In this document: piece by piece, positions 25,974-37,900 of the stretch
Numbering within the stretch: the stretch's first letter is position 1
Layout: the number at the start of each line of letters is the position of its first letter
NCBI GenBank assembly: GCA_038501785.1
Contig: JBAMJR010000047.1
Location: forward strand, 7,484,501-7,548,500
Length of the DNA stretch: 64,000 bases
Reading direction: 5' to 3'
Origin: Myoxocephalus aenaeus
Lineage: Eukaryota > Chordata > Actinopteri > Perciformes > Cottidae
Translations under genes and position numbers: made by a program
The notes under the pieces: generated by a model
Told to the model about the DNA's origin: nothing
Database searches by the model: none
Seen by the model: only the letters and a program-made list of their open reading frames with translations

Positions 25974-28900
25974 AGCTCTGTTAGAAGAAAGCTCCGACCT
26001 TTGGAATGATTGTGCATTCATGATTCAGAAAGCGTTTATTGCCAAGTATGATTGCACATACAAGGAATTTCACTTGATTGGTGCGTGACAATAAACACAG
26101 TACAATAGTATAATATCAAAGTACAATATCAAAAATATGTAAAGTTACAATATTATTTGATAAACAAACAAATAATATAGGAGTACATGTGAGCGTGTTT
26201 AGTGTCTATTTAAAGTGTACAGTTGTCTGGGGATGTGTACATTTATTTAATGGTCCTGAGGAAGTAAGAGCCTGACCCTGTCACTGGGGGTCCTGGATTT
26301 TTGTTAAATTCTCCTGGTCAGATTTTCTTTCCACAGTTGGAAAGAAAAACTACAGATCGTATTTGCTTAATTACTCTATTACAGTATTGGCCTGTTCTGT
26401 TTCTTCTACTTTCTGTATTTCTCTCTCACTGACTGTGTACGCAGAGATCTACCTCCTAGATCAGTGGTTCTCAACTGGTCTGGCTCCGGGACCCACTATC
26501 ACCCCTGAATGACGAGCCGCGACCCAAATCGAGGAACATTCTCAACCTCTCCAATGTATTTAATGAAAAGATGGTGCAGTTTGAACCTGAGATAGTACAG
26601 AATATGTATGCTAACACAAAAACAAGTTTAATAACCAAAACGAGCAGCTGGTGGCGATGATAGAGAGGGAACTATTCCCTTGTACACTCAATTAGCTGCA
26701 TTTTAATTAAAAAACTAAAACTGCATCTTCAGGACACGAGGTATTACAACATATATAACAATTCAGAATCTTCAGCTATTTTTAAACTGACTCTACAGCT
26801 TTCATGCACAAACAGTCCAACAACTAAGAAGTAGTTTCAAAAAGACTGAAATGACCTAACTTTAACTGAGAACACACACTCACCGAATCTATGACAAACA
26901 CTTTACTGTGGAACACGTCACTGTGTTGAGGAGCAGCTTTTCCACTAACTCAAAATAAATTAAACAAAAGTGGAATTAAAAAGTATTCATATATACAACA
27001 TTAACTTTTCTTGTGATTACCTCATCAGTAAATACTGAAAAACATTGTGCTTTACAGAAAATTAAGCAGCACTCAATTCTCCTCCCAACCCCAGAGTTTT
27101 TTCCTGTCATGCAGGCAGCGCCATCAGTTGTCAATGTTATATTCAGTAGGCTGTTTAATTTAATTATCCTAAAAACCCAGAGTCTATCAGGATGGTTTGA
27201 CCCAACCTGGCCCACGCTGCTGAAAACATGAAGTGCAAAACCAGTTGAAACCAGAGCCGGCAAAATAAGGACACTCCGCTGCATAAAAAAGTCCTTTCAA
27301 AATAAAACCACAGGATGAAAAAAATGGATGCTTTTTTTTTTTTTTTTTCAGGCAACTGAAAACGCGACCCAGTGAAAACGGGTCCGCGACCCACTAGTGG
27401 GTCACGACCCACCAGTTGAGAATCACTGTCCTAGATGACCCTAACGTGTGTGTGTGTGTGTATGTGTGTCTCTCTCTCTTCAGGGCTGTGTACCAGGATG
27501 CAGACATCTACCTCCTAGATGACCCTTTAAGTGCTGTGGATGCTGAGGTTGGGAGACACCTCTTTGAAAAGTGAGTGACTGCCATATCTGTCCAAATTGT
27601 CAGTGTGTCCCAAATCTATTCTGCATGCCTGTGTTTCATATACATGGACACGTGTCTATCCAACAGGCCGGTGGGGGTCTGGCAGTATGTACTAACCTAG
27701 TAACTGAACAAAGTATACTGTTAGAAGTACAGAACATTATTCACATGCTTTAACATGCGTCCATGCTCGGAGGAAATGTCATCAGAAGTCCATCCAACTG
27801 CAACTTCGGAGCGTCGCTGCCTGAAACTGAAAGAAAAATATCTGTCTTAAGATAAAATAATGTATTTATACTTTTAAAGTATAAGACCTTTCAGGAAGTG
27901 TCTGCAATTTTTTTTCTCCCCAGCTATGATTATCGCCAATATACACTTGCATTGTGGGAGAATAGTATTTATCAGCAGCATTTTGTAAGGATACTGGTTT
28001 GAGTATCGTTGTCACTTTGTGAACACACTTCATGCTTAAAACCTGCTCAGAAGAAGTGTGTAATATGGAAATGTGCAGTGTTTAAACTCAGTTTTTTAGA
28101 CTCAGTCATAAAGTGCACAGTTAAAGTTACACTTTATTTGAATAAAGGTGCATCTGTGGCCTCCTGAAGAACAAGTCTCGGATCCTGGTCACCCACCAGC
28201 TGCAGTACCTGAAGGCAGCCGACCAGATCGTGGTCCTGAAGGAGGTTGGCTAATAAAGGCTCCAGATCTCTGTGGTGTTATGTCTAAATGTGGAAACATT
28301 TGTTCATTTTACATTCATTTTCAAGAAAAGAAACTTGAATATTCACTGTAATTCTAGTTGTTAAGGAACCACATCGCTTAACTTTGCAAGGTTGGACAGA
28401 TGCCAACACACATGTTGGTGTGGATGTGCAACAGTATAGAACATGCATATGTCCATTGCATTCTAGTTCCTGAAACACAAATCCACAATTTTTGTTTGTT
28501 TTGTAATTATCTCACAGAATATTCAAGTTTCTTTTTTTTCTCAAAAATTACTGATTTTAAATGACAGGAATTCTGAGTTTTTCGCGGAATACAACCCCTC
28601 TAATCTGGCTCTGTGATTTCTTTATTTGTTTAAATTCAATGACTCTAATAACCCGCCGTGGATTGGTTCTCTCTGTGTCCTCCAGGGTCACATCATGGCT
28701 CGGGGAACCTACAATGAGCTGCAGTTCTCTGGCTTCGACATCGAGTCCCTGCAGAAGAACAATGAGGAGCAGAAGCAATGGGCTCGACCGGCTGATTCAG
28801 TGTCTTTACTCAGCCAGAGGACCAACCACTCGCTCGGCTCTGACAGCAGCCTCCTGCCCCCAGAAGCCCACCGCGCCGACCAGCTGCCGGTACGCACATT

Positions 28901-31900
28901 CTCACAATATAATCTGACTCACAAATATAGTTTCTAATACTTTCTTTAAGATTGTGTTGGTCTATTTACCCCACACTACATCCCTGACTGTTTACTGCCA
29001 GCCTGGTCCATTCATAGAGTTAACCCAGCACTGCAGAGTTAGAATGAGTGTGTAGAGTTGATACAACTCCAGTTGCAGCCTGAATATGCCGTTGGCTCAA
29101 TAATGACGTGTTTCGCAGGTTGAAACGGTTCGTTCCATGGCAGAGGAGACTCGAGCTGAAGGAAACGTCAGCAGCCACATCTACCTCCAGTACTTCTCTG
29201 CCGGCTGCAGCCCTCTGGTGTTGGTGGTTATAGTTCTGCTCAGCGGCACAGCTGAGGTAGGCCACGGCTCATGCCACCTTTGATTTGTAGTGTTTGGCTT
29301 CACTTTGTAGCTTCATGTCACCGGCTTCCAGTGTGAACACAGTATTAATTAATGAAGTATTTAAATCAGAACTGGCGTCAGGAAGCCGTCTCCTGTTTGT
29401 TAAATATGGCTTTTCTCAGCTGCTGTTCCTCATACAGTGAAAACCAGTTACCAACAAGGAAATAACTGAATTCACATGAACACACCAATCATTTTCTACA
29501 GTTTATTGAACGTTGTTTCCATTCATAGGTTGCATATATTCTGCAGGACTGGTGGCTGGTCTACTGGTGAGTATTTGATAACATTTCTAACTGTAAATGC
29601 AGATTTATATATGCTGTTTGTTAGACTGTTTGTTGACTCTTCTGCTGTGTGGCTGTTGTTCTCTGGTCCTCTGCAGGGCAAGAGAGGAGTTCTTTAACAG
29701 CACAGCTGGGCCTGGTAGCTTTCAAACAGGCTTCAATGCTACTAGCTCAGATCAAGAGCTCAATCTCAATTACTACCTCGGGATTTATTCAGGTGAGCCT
29801 TCATGCACACATGTTGTATGTGATGTTTATTAGTCAACAGTTACAGTGATAGTTTGGAAATGACACAAATCATGACGGTATGATCCAAAGCAGTCGTGTT
29901 GTTTTTGCTCTGAGGTTTGACAGCAGCTGCTGTGGTCTTTGGCTATGCCAGGAGTCTAGTGACCTTCCGTGGGTTGGTGAGATCAGCTCAGGCTCTGCAT
30001 AACAACATGTTCAGCGCTGTCCTTCGCACGCCGGTTCACTTCTTTGACGTCAACCCCATCGGTGAGCCCTGCTCAGAATGTACATCGAGTATAAACTCGG
30101 GCCCAAGCGCACTAAAGCATCCGACACCTTGTTTTAGGGAGAACACCCAAGTCGAGGTCCTGTTGAGGTTGTTGGTATGGAAGGCTTGGTCCTTGTTCAC
30201 TCGGGTACATTAGGTATAACTTCTTGTTGCTGCGTTTACATCCAGCTGGTGCTCAAGGTAACTCAAACAAAGCAATTGTTTTTCTCACTGACTTTGCAGG
30301 AAGAATTCTCAACCGGTTTTCCAAAGACATCAGCCAGATTGACTCCATGCTCCCCATCACCTTTGTGGACTTCTATCAGGTGAGACACGATCCCCATGAT
30401 CCATTTAGACGACTGTACTGTAAACGCACTGCATTGTTTTTATTATCTACGTTCACACCTCCTTGCAGTCGAGAGAATCTTGACGAGATCTTTATTCTCT
30501 TAACCAGTGTTCCTAATGATGTGATGCGTGTTGTGAAGTTATTTTTACAGAACGTTGGCGTGGTTGTGGTCGCTGCTTCCGTCATCCCTCTCATCCTCAT
30601 CCCCGTCATTCCTCTGCTTGTTGTCTTCTTGTACTTGAGGCGTTTCTACCTCTGCACTTCACGAGATGTCAAACGCCTTGAATCTACAAGTATGTTCATG
30701 GCTTCTTGCCCTAATTAAACCAGATGTATTAGCAGTGGGCTTTTTAGACAAAGAAGGAAAGTTCACCCTCTTTGTCGTCGTCCCTGCAGCTCGCAGTCCG
30801 GTGTTCTCCCACCTGTCCTCGTCTCTTCAGGGCCTGTGGACGATCAGAGCCCTCAGAGCCGAGGAGCGGTTAAAGAAAGCCTTCGACGCTCATCAGGACC
30901 TGCACACAGGTTCTATTACCAAATATTGCTGTTATCACGTTGACACATTTTGACTTTCCATGCGTATTAATACGTAATTATTCCAACATTATTATTCCTT
31001 ATAGTCTCTCCTGGCTTTGGAACACTGCAATATTTCTTGGCTGTATCTGGAAGGTCTTTCTCTAAAATGCTCGTTCTGTCTCCGGTGTCAGAGGCCTGGT
31101 TTTTGTTCCTGATGACCTCCCGCTGGTTTGCACTTTACCTCGACAGCATTTGCGCCGTACTTATCGCCATGTCAACATTTGGCTGCATCCTACTCCGAGA
31201 TGGTGAGAACCATGTGCACACTACACACCTACAACATGGTAACTGGAATGTATGACCATAATCTGACTCTGTTAACAAGAAAGCTCTCTAAGAAACGATT
31301 TAATATTTCTGCTACTAGACAGTCCCACCAATTAAGAATTCCCAAAGGTGACCTAAATGCATTCGAGGATGCTATAAACGGAATCAATTGGAGTAATCTC
31401 CTATCCGGTATAAGTGTGGAGGATGATAGCCACATATTCCTGTCCACAATCCAGAGCACCATTAGGAGTTTCCTTAAGAAAGCAAAAACTAAACCAAGTC
31501 AGAAGAACACACTTCCATGGCTAAATGGTGATATTTGGAAGTTAATGAAAGAGCGGGATTACACACTAAAAGTAGCTCTTAAATCTAAATTGGCAACGGA
31601 TAGGCAGATATTCACAAAGTTGAGAAACCAAGTGACCAAAGAATTTAGGAAAGCAAAGGCAGATTTTTTTATTAAGATTACTGAAGCACATGGTAATTCC
31701 AAATTAATATGGGACAATTTACAGAAGATGTCAGGTAAACAAAACAGTAATTCAATGAAACAGCTTAAAGTTGAGGTAAATGGTTGCCTCACACAAGATG
31801 CAGCAATCATGTGTACAGCTTTTAACTCCTATTTTATTGACTCAGTGGAGGCCCTGGCCCCTAGTTCCAGCATCGGTTCTGCCACCTGTAGCTGAGGGTG

Positions 31901-34900
31901 AACCTGGCTTCTCCTTCCTAGAGGTCTCTGATGCTACAGTCCGAGTGACTGTAGCTTCATGGGCTCTCTCAGGAACTCTAGGGCAAAAGATGTGTATGGT
32001 ATTGACATGTTCCTTAAGAAACATAGAGACCCTCTCGCACTCCCGATCACCAGCATGATCAACAACTCCATCAGGCAATGTGTGTTCCCTAAAGGATGGA
32101 AATCAGCCATTGTAACACCGATCTTTAAATCGGGTGATAAAACCGATATTACCAACTATCAGCCCATCAGCATCCTCCCAGCTATCTCTAAAATAGCTGA
32201 GAAATCTCTTGCAGAGCAACTAATTGAACACCTTAACAACTCACCTCACCAGCTACATCCCATGCAGTTTGGTTTCCGAGCCAAGCACTCCACTGACACA
32301 GCCAACTGCTTTCTCCTTGAGAATATAAAGCTTAAATTGGATAAAGGGGGAGTTGTAGGAGCAGTATTTTTTTACCTCAGGAAGGCTTTCGACACTTAAC
32401 CACAATATCCTGATTAAGAAAATGGCACATTTCAATTTCTCAGCTGAATCGCTAGCACTGATGAAGTCCTACCTTGAGGGAAGAACCCAGTGTGTTAGAG
32501 TGGGTGAGGCTGTATCGCCTACGCTAGGATATGAAGTGGGTGTCCCTCAGGGTTCGATTTTGGGACTGTAATGGAAATTTAATTAACCTTATCAATCTCC
32601 TTTAGAAAAAACAAATGCGATGTGAAACACTTAAATGTCTTTAAGCATTTATTAAACAGAAACTTGGAATAATTCAATTGAATGGGCAGAGCTCGTCAAC
32701 ACAGATGGTTCGGAGGTCTGACCAGGAAAAATAGTTCAACATGAGTTTTATACATCAACAATTATTATTGAAATGTTTGCCCTTTCCCCCCTCCACACGA
32801 CCATTCACCTCGGACAAAGAAAGATACAATTTAGCAGTGCATTCAGTTCCTTCATCCTTTCCCCTTGCTTTATTTCTTGTATCACACTCATTCCTCAATC
32901 TCTTCCTTTCCCTTCTCTCTGCTTCCTCACTCCACATACCATACCCCTTCCAGTCTGCTTTAAACGGGGCACAGTTTTCCCTTTCTTTCTCAGACTTCCT
33001 CTCATGTTCTACTGCTTCGTCTCTCTCTCTCTGATCCAAACAAGCTCTCAGCTGCTCCAATTGTTGTAAACTGAAACTCCCCTTCTCCGGAAAACCCATT
33101 TTTACCCATTCTTCCAATTGGTCCACAGTTTGTTTATCCTTCTCCCACATAAATTGTATCACCGGAGATAATACTTTGTAAACAGCCTTTACAGGCGGCT
33201 CAGGCTGCACAGGCTTCGCTTTGCTCTGATTTCTACCCATTTCTCCCACCAAAAACAAAAAAACAACTATAGTTCCTTGTCTACCTTCCCTTCAGAACAA
33301 TCTCATGTAATCAGGAAATGACACACAAGATCAAACTAAAAAGAAAGACCACAAGTCCACCGGTTCTACCCACTAATCTCCAGTCACGCTTACGGAATTA
33401 CCCGAACGATCCAGTGCAACACACCAAGACCAAACTTATAAACCCACAAGCATACCGGGACATGCCTGTCCAGCACCCTATTTGTGCGAGATTTTCCCAG
33501 GTTCCCTCTGATTACTTGTTTCCTGAATTACCTGAATGATCCGGTGCAACACACCAAGTGATCACAATCCGGTGCAACACACCAAGTGATCACAACCCGG
33601 TGCAACACACCAAGCTATCACATTCCGGTGCAATACACAAGATCAAACCTATAAGACTACAAGCATACCAGGACATGCCTGTCCAGCACCCTATTTGTGC
33701 AAGCCTGATTTTCACATCACAAATGACTCTCTACGGGTGAAATTCTTTTTCCCAACTCAGGATTGGAGCGGCAATCACAAAACCCCGTCCGAGGACAGCC
33801 TCTCACCTTTCGGGAGGAATCACCTATCTAGTAGTGGCCTTCTGTCATCCAACAGAGTCCAGATTACACGTCCAATCCCATCCTCGTCGCCAATTGTAAT
33901 GGAAATTTAATTAACCTTATCAATCTCCTTTAGAGAAAACAAATGCGATGTGAAACACTTAAATGTCTTTAAGCATTTATTAAACAGAAACTTGGAATAA
34001 TTCAATTGAATGGGCAGAGCTCGTCACCACAGATGTTTCGGAGGTCTGACCAGGAAAAATAGTTCAACATGAGTTTTATACATCAACAATTATTATTGAA
34101 ATGTTTGCCCTTTCCCCCTCCCCCCCCTGCTCCTCCTCAGTGTCCTCCTTCCCTCCAGACAAGCCTTGATGCTGTCTGGAGGATGTTGTTTGGCTGCGGC
34201 CCTGAGAGCAAGAGTGAGAGCACAGAAAGAAAACAAAACGAAAAGAACAAAAACAATACCGAAATCAACCTGTTATTGCTTCACACGGATGGCGCTGATG
34301 AGACTGGGTCAAGATGAACTGAACTCCGCTTTCAGAGTTCAGCTACACATTTAAGAATAAAGCACTTATGATAAATTTCCACCACAGGGACCATTATTAT
34401 TATTCAGCTTGTATATAAATGACCTCCCCAGTGTTTGTAAGGGATGTGATATTCAAATGTACGCTGATGACACAGTGATTTATGTCCATGCAAAAAGCAA
34501 AGAACAGGCTGCACTTAAACTCACCGATACAATGGTCAATGTGTCTAAATGGCTCTCAGATTCCTGTTTACACCTAAACGTGAAAAAGTCGGTCTGTATG
34601 TTTTTCACAAAGACGGCATGTAACTCACCTGAGCCGGATGTCTATGTCTCTGGTGAGAGGCTCCAGATAGTGCCTGAATATAAATACCTAGGTATCTACC
34701 TCGATTCAAACCTTTCTTTTAAGAAGCAGGTAATTTTAAGTACATAAGAAACAATCTAACCATAGATGCTGCAAAGCTGTACTTTAATGCAATGATCATC
34801 CCATATTTGACTTATTGCCTAACCAGCTGGGCTCAAGCCACCAGCACAACTCTAAAATGGTACACACTAGATCTGTGGAGAGAGGTGACAGGTATCATCC

Positions 34901-37900
34901 CCTTTTAGGAAAAGTTCCTTTAGCCAGTCTGCATTCTCAGTAAAAGCAGGACACCTCTGGAATGCTCTGCCTCTGCATATCCGCACTAGCAGAACATAAT
35001 CCCTCTTTTAAACACGGCCTGAAGAACTGGCTTATTAGCAATCAGGTGTGTGAGCATGAAGCGTGACTCCCTCCTCAATGATTGTGTGTACATAATGTGT
35101 GTATGTTTATTGGTTTTTATGATGAGGCCTATTTATATATCTAATCGTAACCTGTATGTTTATTGCTTTTTATGATGTTTTTGTTATAACATTTCTTTCC
35201 TTTAGTGATGACTTGTTATATCTGGCCACAGGGACTACGGTTGAAATTTAGCCTTAGCTAAGACTGACACATTTACCCCTAGGTTGACTGATGTGTACGG
35301 TCCCTGTTCAAATAAATAAATGAAATGACTAAAGATCCAAACATAAAACAAGCTGTACAAATTACTAGAGTTCAACTAATGTAAAACTAAAAAGCAATTG
35401 TTTAAACGTCTTTCATAAGCTCGGATGTCTTCTCAATAGTTTGAATCATTCTATCTCCAGTCAGGACCATCCCCTGCATGCTGGTGGAGGCTTTGCATCG
35501 GCGTTATTTGTGGTGTCTTTATCAATTGGATCGAGCTCTAAGTAAAAATAAATTATTGAGTGAACATCAGTATGGATTTAGGATGGGAATATGTAAGCAT
35601 TATGCTTCTACCTATACCTTTTGAGTCTTTCTGTTGTATATTAGATTGTGGCTTTACTTATTGTATTGTAATGATTGACACATGATATAACAACATGTCT
35701 GTTAATCAGGGCTGAAGGCTGGAGAGGTGGGTCTGGTGCTGACCTATGTCGTGACACTGGTAGGAAACTTCCAGTGGACGGTGAGGCAAAGTGCAGAGGT
35801 GGAGAACATGGTGAGAACACTTACCGTAAACTATTAGCTCAGATTGTTGTTTCTTCATAAGATGCTGATCAGGCTCAGTGTTAAACATCAGACTGAATAA
35901 AGAGCTAACGTACTCTTTATGAGCAGAGTCAGGACATAATAATCAGTCTACTTCACAGCCGGAGGTGTGAGGCCACGAGGAAGCACAATGAGCTCATTGT
36001 AAAGAATCTCTTCTCTCTTCAGATGACGTCAGTGGAGAGAGTGGTGGAGTACACTGAACTGGAGAGTGAAGCACCCTGGGAAACCGAGAAGCGGCCTCCT
36101 CCCGAATGGCCCAACAAAGGCCTGGTGACCTTTGACCGGGTCAGCTTCTCCTACAGCAGCGACGGACCCCTGGTCCTCAAAGATATCAGCGCCACCTTCC
36201 AACCCAATGAGAAGGTGAGCGTCTTGGTTCGCCTACAAGCGGGTTCTGCTTTTCATCGCACGCGGTTTACAAAGTCCTTTCCTGGGTCATCAGGTCGGCA
36301 TCGTGGGTCGAACAGGCGCTGGGAAAAGCTCTCTGGTCTCGGCTCTGTTCCGCCTGGCAGAGCCTCAGGGGAAGATCTACATCGACGGTGTTCTGACCTC
36401 TGAGATCGGCCTCCACGACCTGCGCCAGAAGATGTCCATCATCCCTCAGGTGAACATCCGCTCACCTCGTTTACTTCGTCTACCCGACAACATTTACAAC
36501 TCGCAGCAAAACAATCTAGATTGATAACTTGTACAACGGGAAAGACGTATAATGTGTATTTCTAACCGTGGTTCCTCTGTTCTCAGGACCCGGTGCTGTT
36601 CACAGGCTCCATGAGGAAGAACCTGGACCCGTTCAGCCGGCACAGTGACGAAGACCTGTGGAAGGCTCTAGAGGAGGTAAGCGTCCACTCGGCTCAAGAG
36701 TTGTGTTTCTAGCTGTGATGTGGAGCGCGTCGGGCCAACACTCCTCCGTGTCCCCAGGTGCAGCTCAAGTCTGTGGTGGAGGAGCTGCCGGGGAAGCTGG
36801 AGACGGTTCTGGCCGAGTCGGGCTCCAACTTCAGCGTGGGCCAGAGGCAGCTGGTGTGTCTGGCCAGAGCCGTCCTGAGGAAGAACCGCATCCTGGTGAT
36901 CGACGAGGCCACGGCCAACGTGGACCCCAGGTACTGTGAGACGGCAACGAATGCACGATGCTACTCAGTGTTGTTTGTTTTGAGCTAGAAAGATATATTA
37001 TATATATATGCTGCACCTCATGATATACAGTGGGTATGGAAAGTATTCAGACCCCTTTACATTTTTCACTCTTTGTTTCATTGCAGCCATTTGCTAAAAT
37101 CAAAAAAGTTCACTGTATTTCCCATTAATGTACTCAGCACCCCATCTTGACAGAAAAAAAAACAGAAATGTAGAAATCTTTGCAAATTTATTAAAAAAGA
37201 AAAACTGAAATATCACATGGTCATAAGTATTCAGACCCTTTGCTGTGACGCTCATATTTAACTCACATGCTGTCCATTTCTTCTGATCCTCCTTGAGATG
37301 GTTCTACTCCTTCATTGGAGTCCAGCTGTGTTTAATTAAACTGATTGGACTTGATTAGGAAAGGCACACACATGTCTATATAAGACCTTACAGCTCAGTG
37401 CATGTCAGAGCAAATGAGGTCGAAGGAACTGCCCAAGGAGCTCAGAGACAGAATTGTGGCAAGGCACAGCTCCGGCCAAGGTTACAAAAGAATTTCTGCA
37501 GCACTCAAGGTTCCTAAGAGCACAGTGGCCTCCATAATCCTTAAATGGAAGAAGTTTGGGACGACCAGAACTCTTCCTAGACCTGGCCGTCCAGCCAAAC
37601 TGAGCAATCGTGGGAGAAGAGCCTTGGTGAGAGAGGTAAAGAAGAACCCAAAGATCACTGTGGCTGAGGTCCAGAGATGCAGTAGGGAGATGGGAGAAAG
37701 TTCCACAAAGTCAACTATCACTGCAGCCCTCCACCAGTCGGGGCTTTATGGCAGAGTGGCCCGACTGAAGCCTCTCCTCAGTGCAAGACATATGAAAGCC
37801 CGCATAGAGTTTGCCAAAAAACACATGAAGGACTCCCAGACTATGAGAAATAAGATTCTCTGGTCTGATGAGACCAAGATTGAACTTTTTGGTGTTAATT

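Larger units (their letters stand above)
32567..34386 (-). mobile_element. Truncated endogenous retrovirus nested in the LINE
   Basis: On the - strand a 5' LTR (34386-33895) is followed by a likely primer-binding segment and leader. Next is a gag-like frame (33258-32755 in total) whose probable start has Met-Gly followed by a basic stretch, as in myristoylated Gag. Sequence then passes directly into a partial 3' LTR. The rest of gag, pol and env, and part of the 3' LTR, are missing. The insertion is flanked by GGGAC at 32562-32566 and 34387-34391 and interrupts the LINE RT. It is defective. Confidence 0.85.
31224..35327 (+). mobile_element. CR1/Rex1-like LINE, 5'-truncated, in intron 23 of copy 1
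   Basis: The + strand encodes LINE ORF2 parts in order. First comes an endonuclease-RT linker (31250-31895, ends at a stop), then RT blocks at 31959-32399 (VTPIFKSGDKTDITNYQPIS, FGFRAKHSTDTANCF) and GVPQGSILG at about 32540-32566. After a nested ERV the RT resumes with SLYINDLP and the catalytic YADDT block (34409-34747). A 3' tail ending CCCTGTTCAAATAAATAAA follows. Frameshifts and stops make it inactive. Copy 2 has the empty site at about 50010. The class is inferred from RT motifs. Confidence 0.88.

Noticed and set aside
25789..26088. Open frames across CA/GT microsatellites (also near 57042-57359 and 62837-63043)
   Set aside because: They are long only because dinucleotide repeats lack stops; the real content is exon 12 plus a repeat.
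36709..36918. Antisense open frames over the ABCC4 NBD2 exons (also 48498-48707 and others)
   Set aside because: They are shadows of GC-rich coding exons on the other strand, with no independent support.
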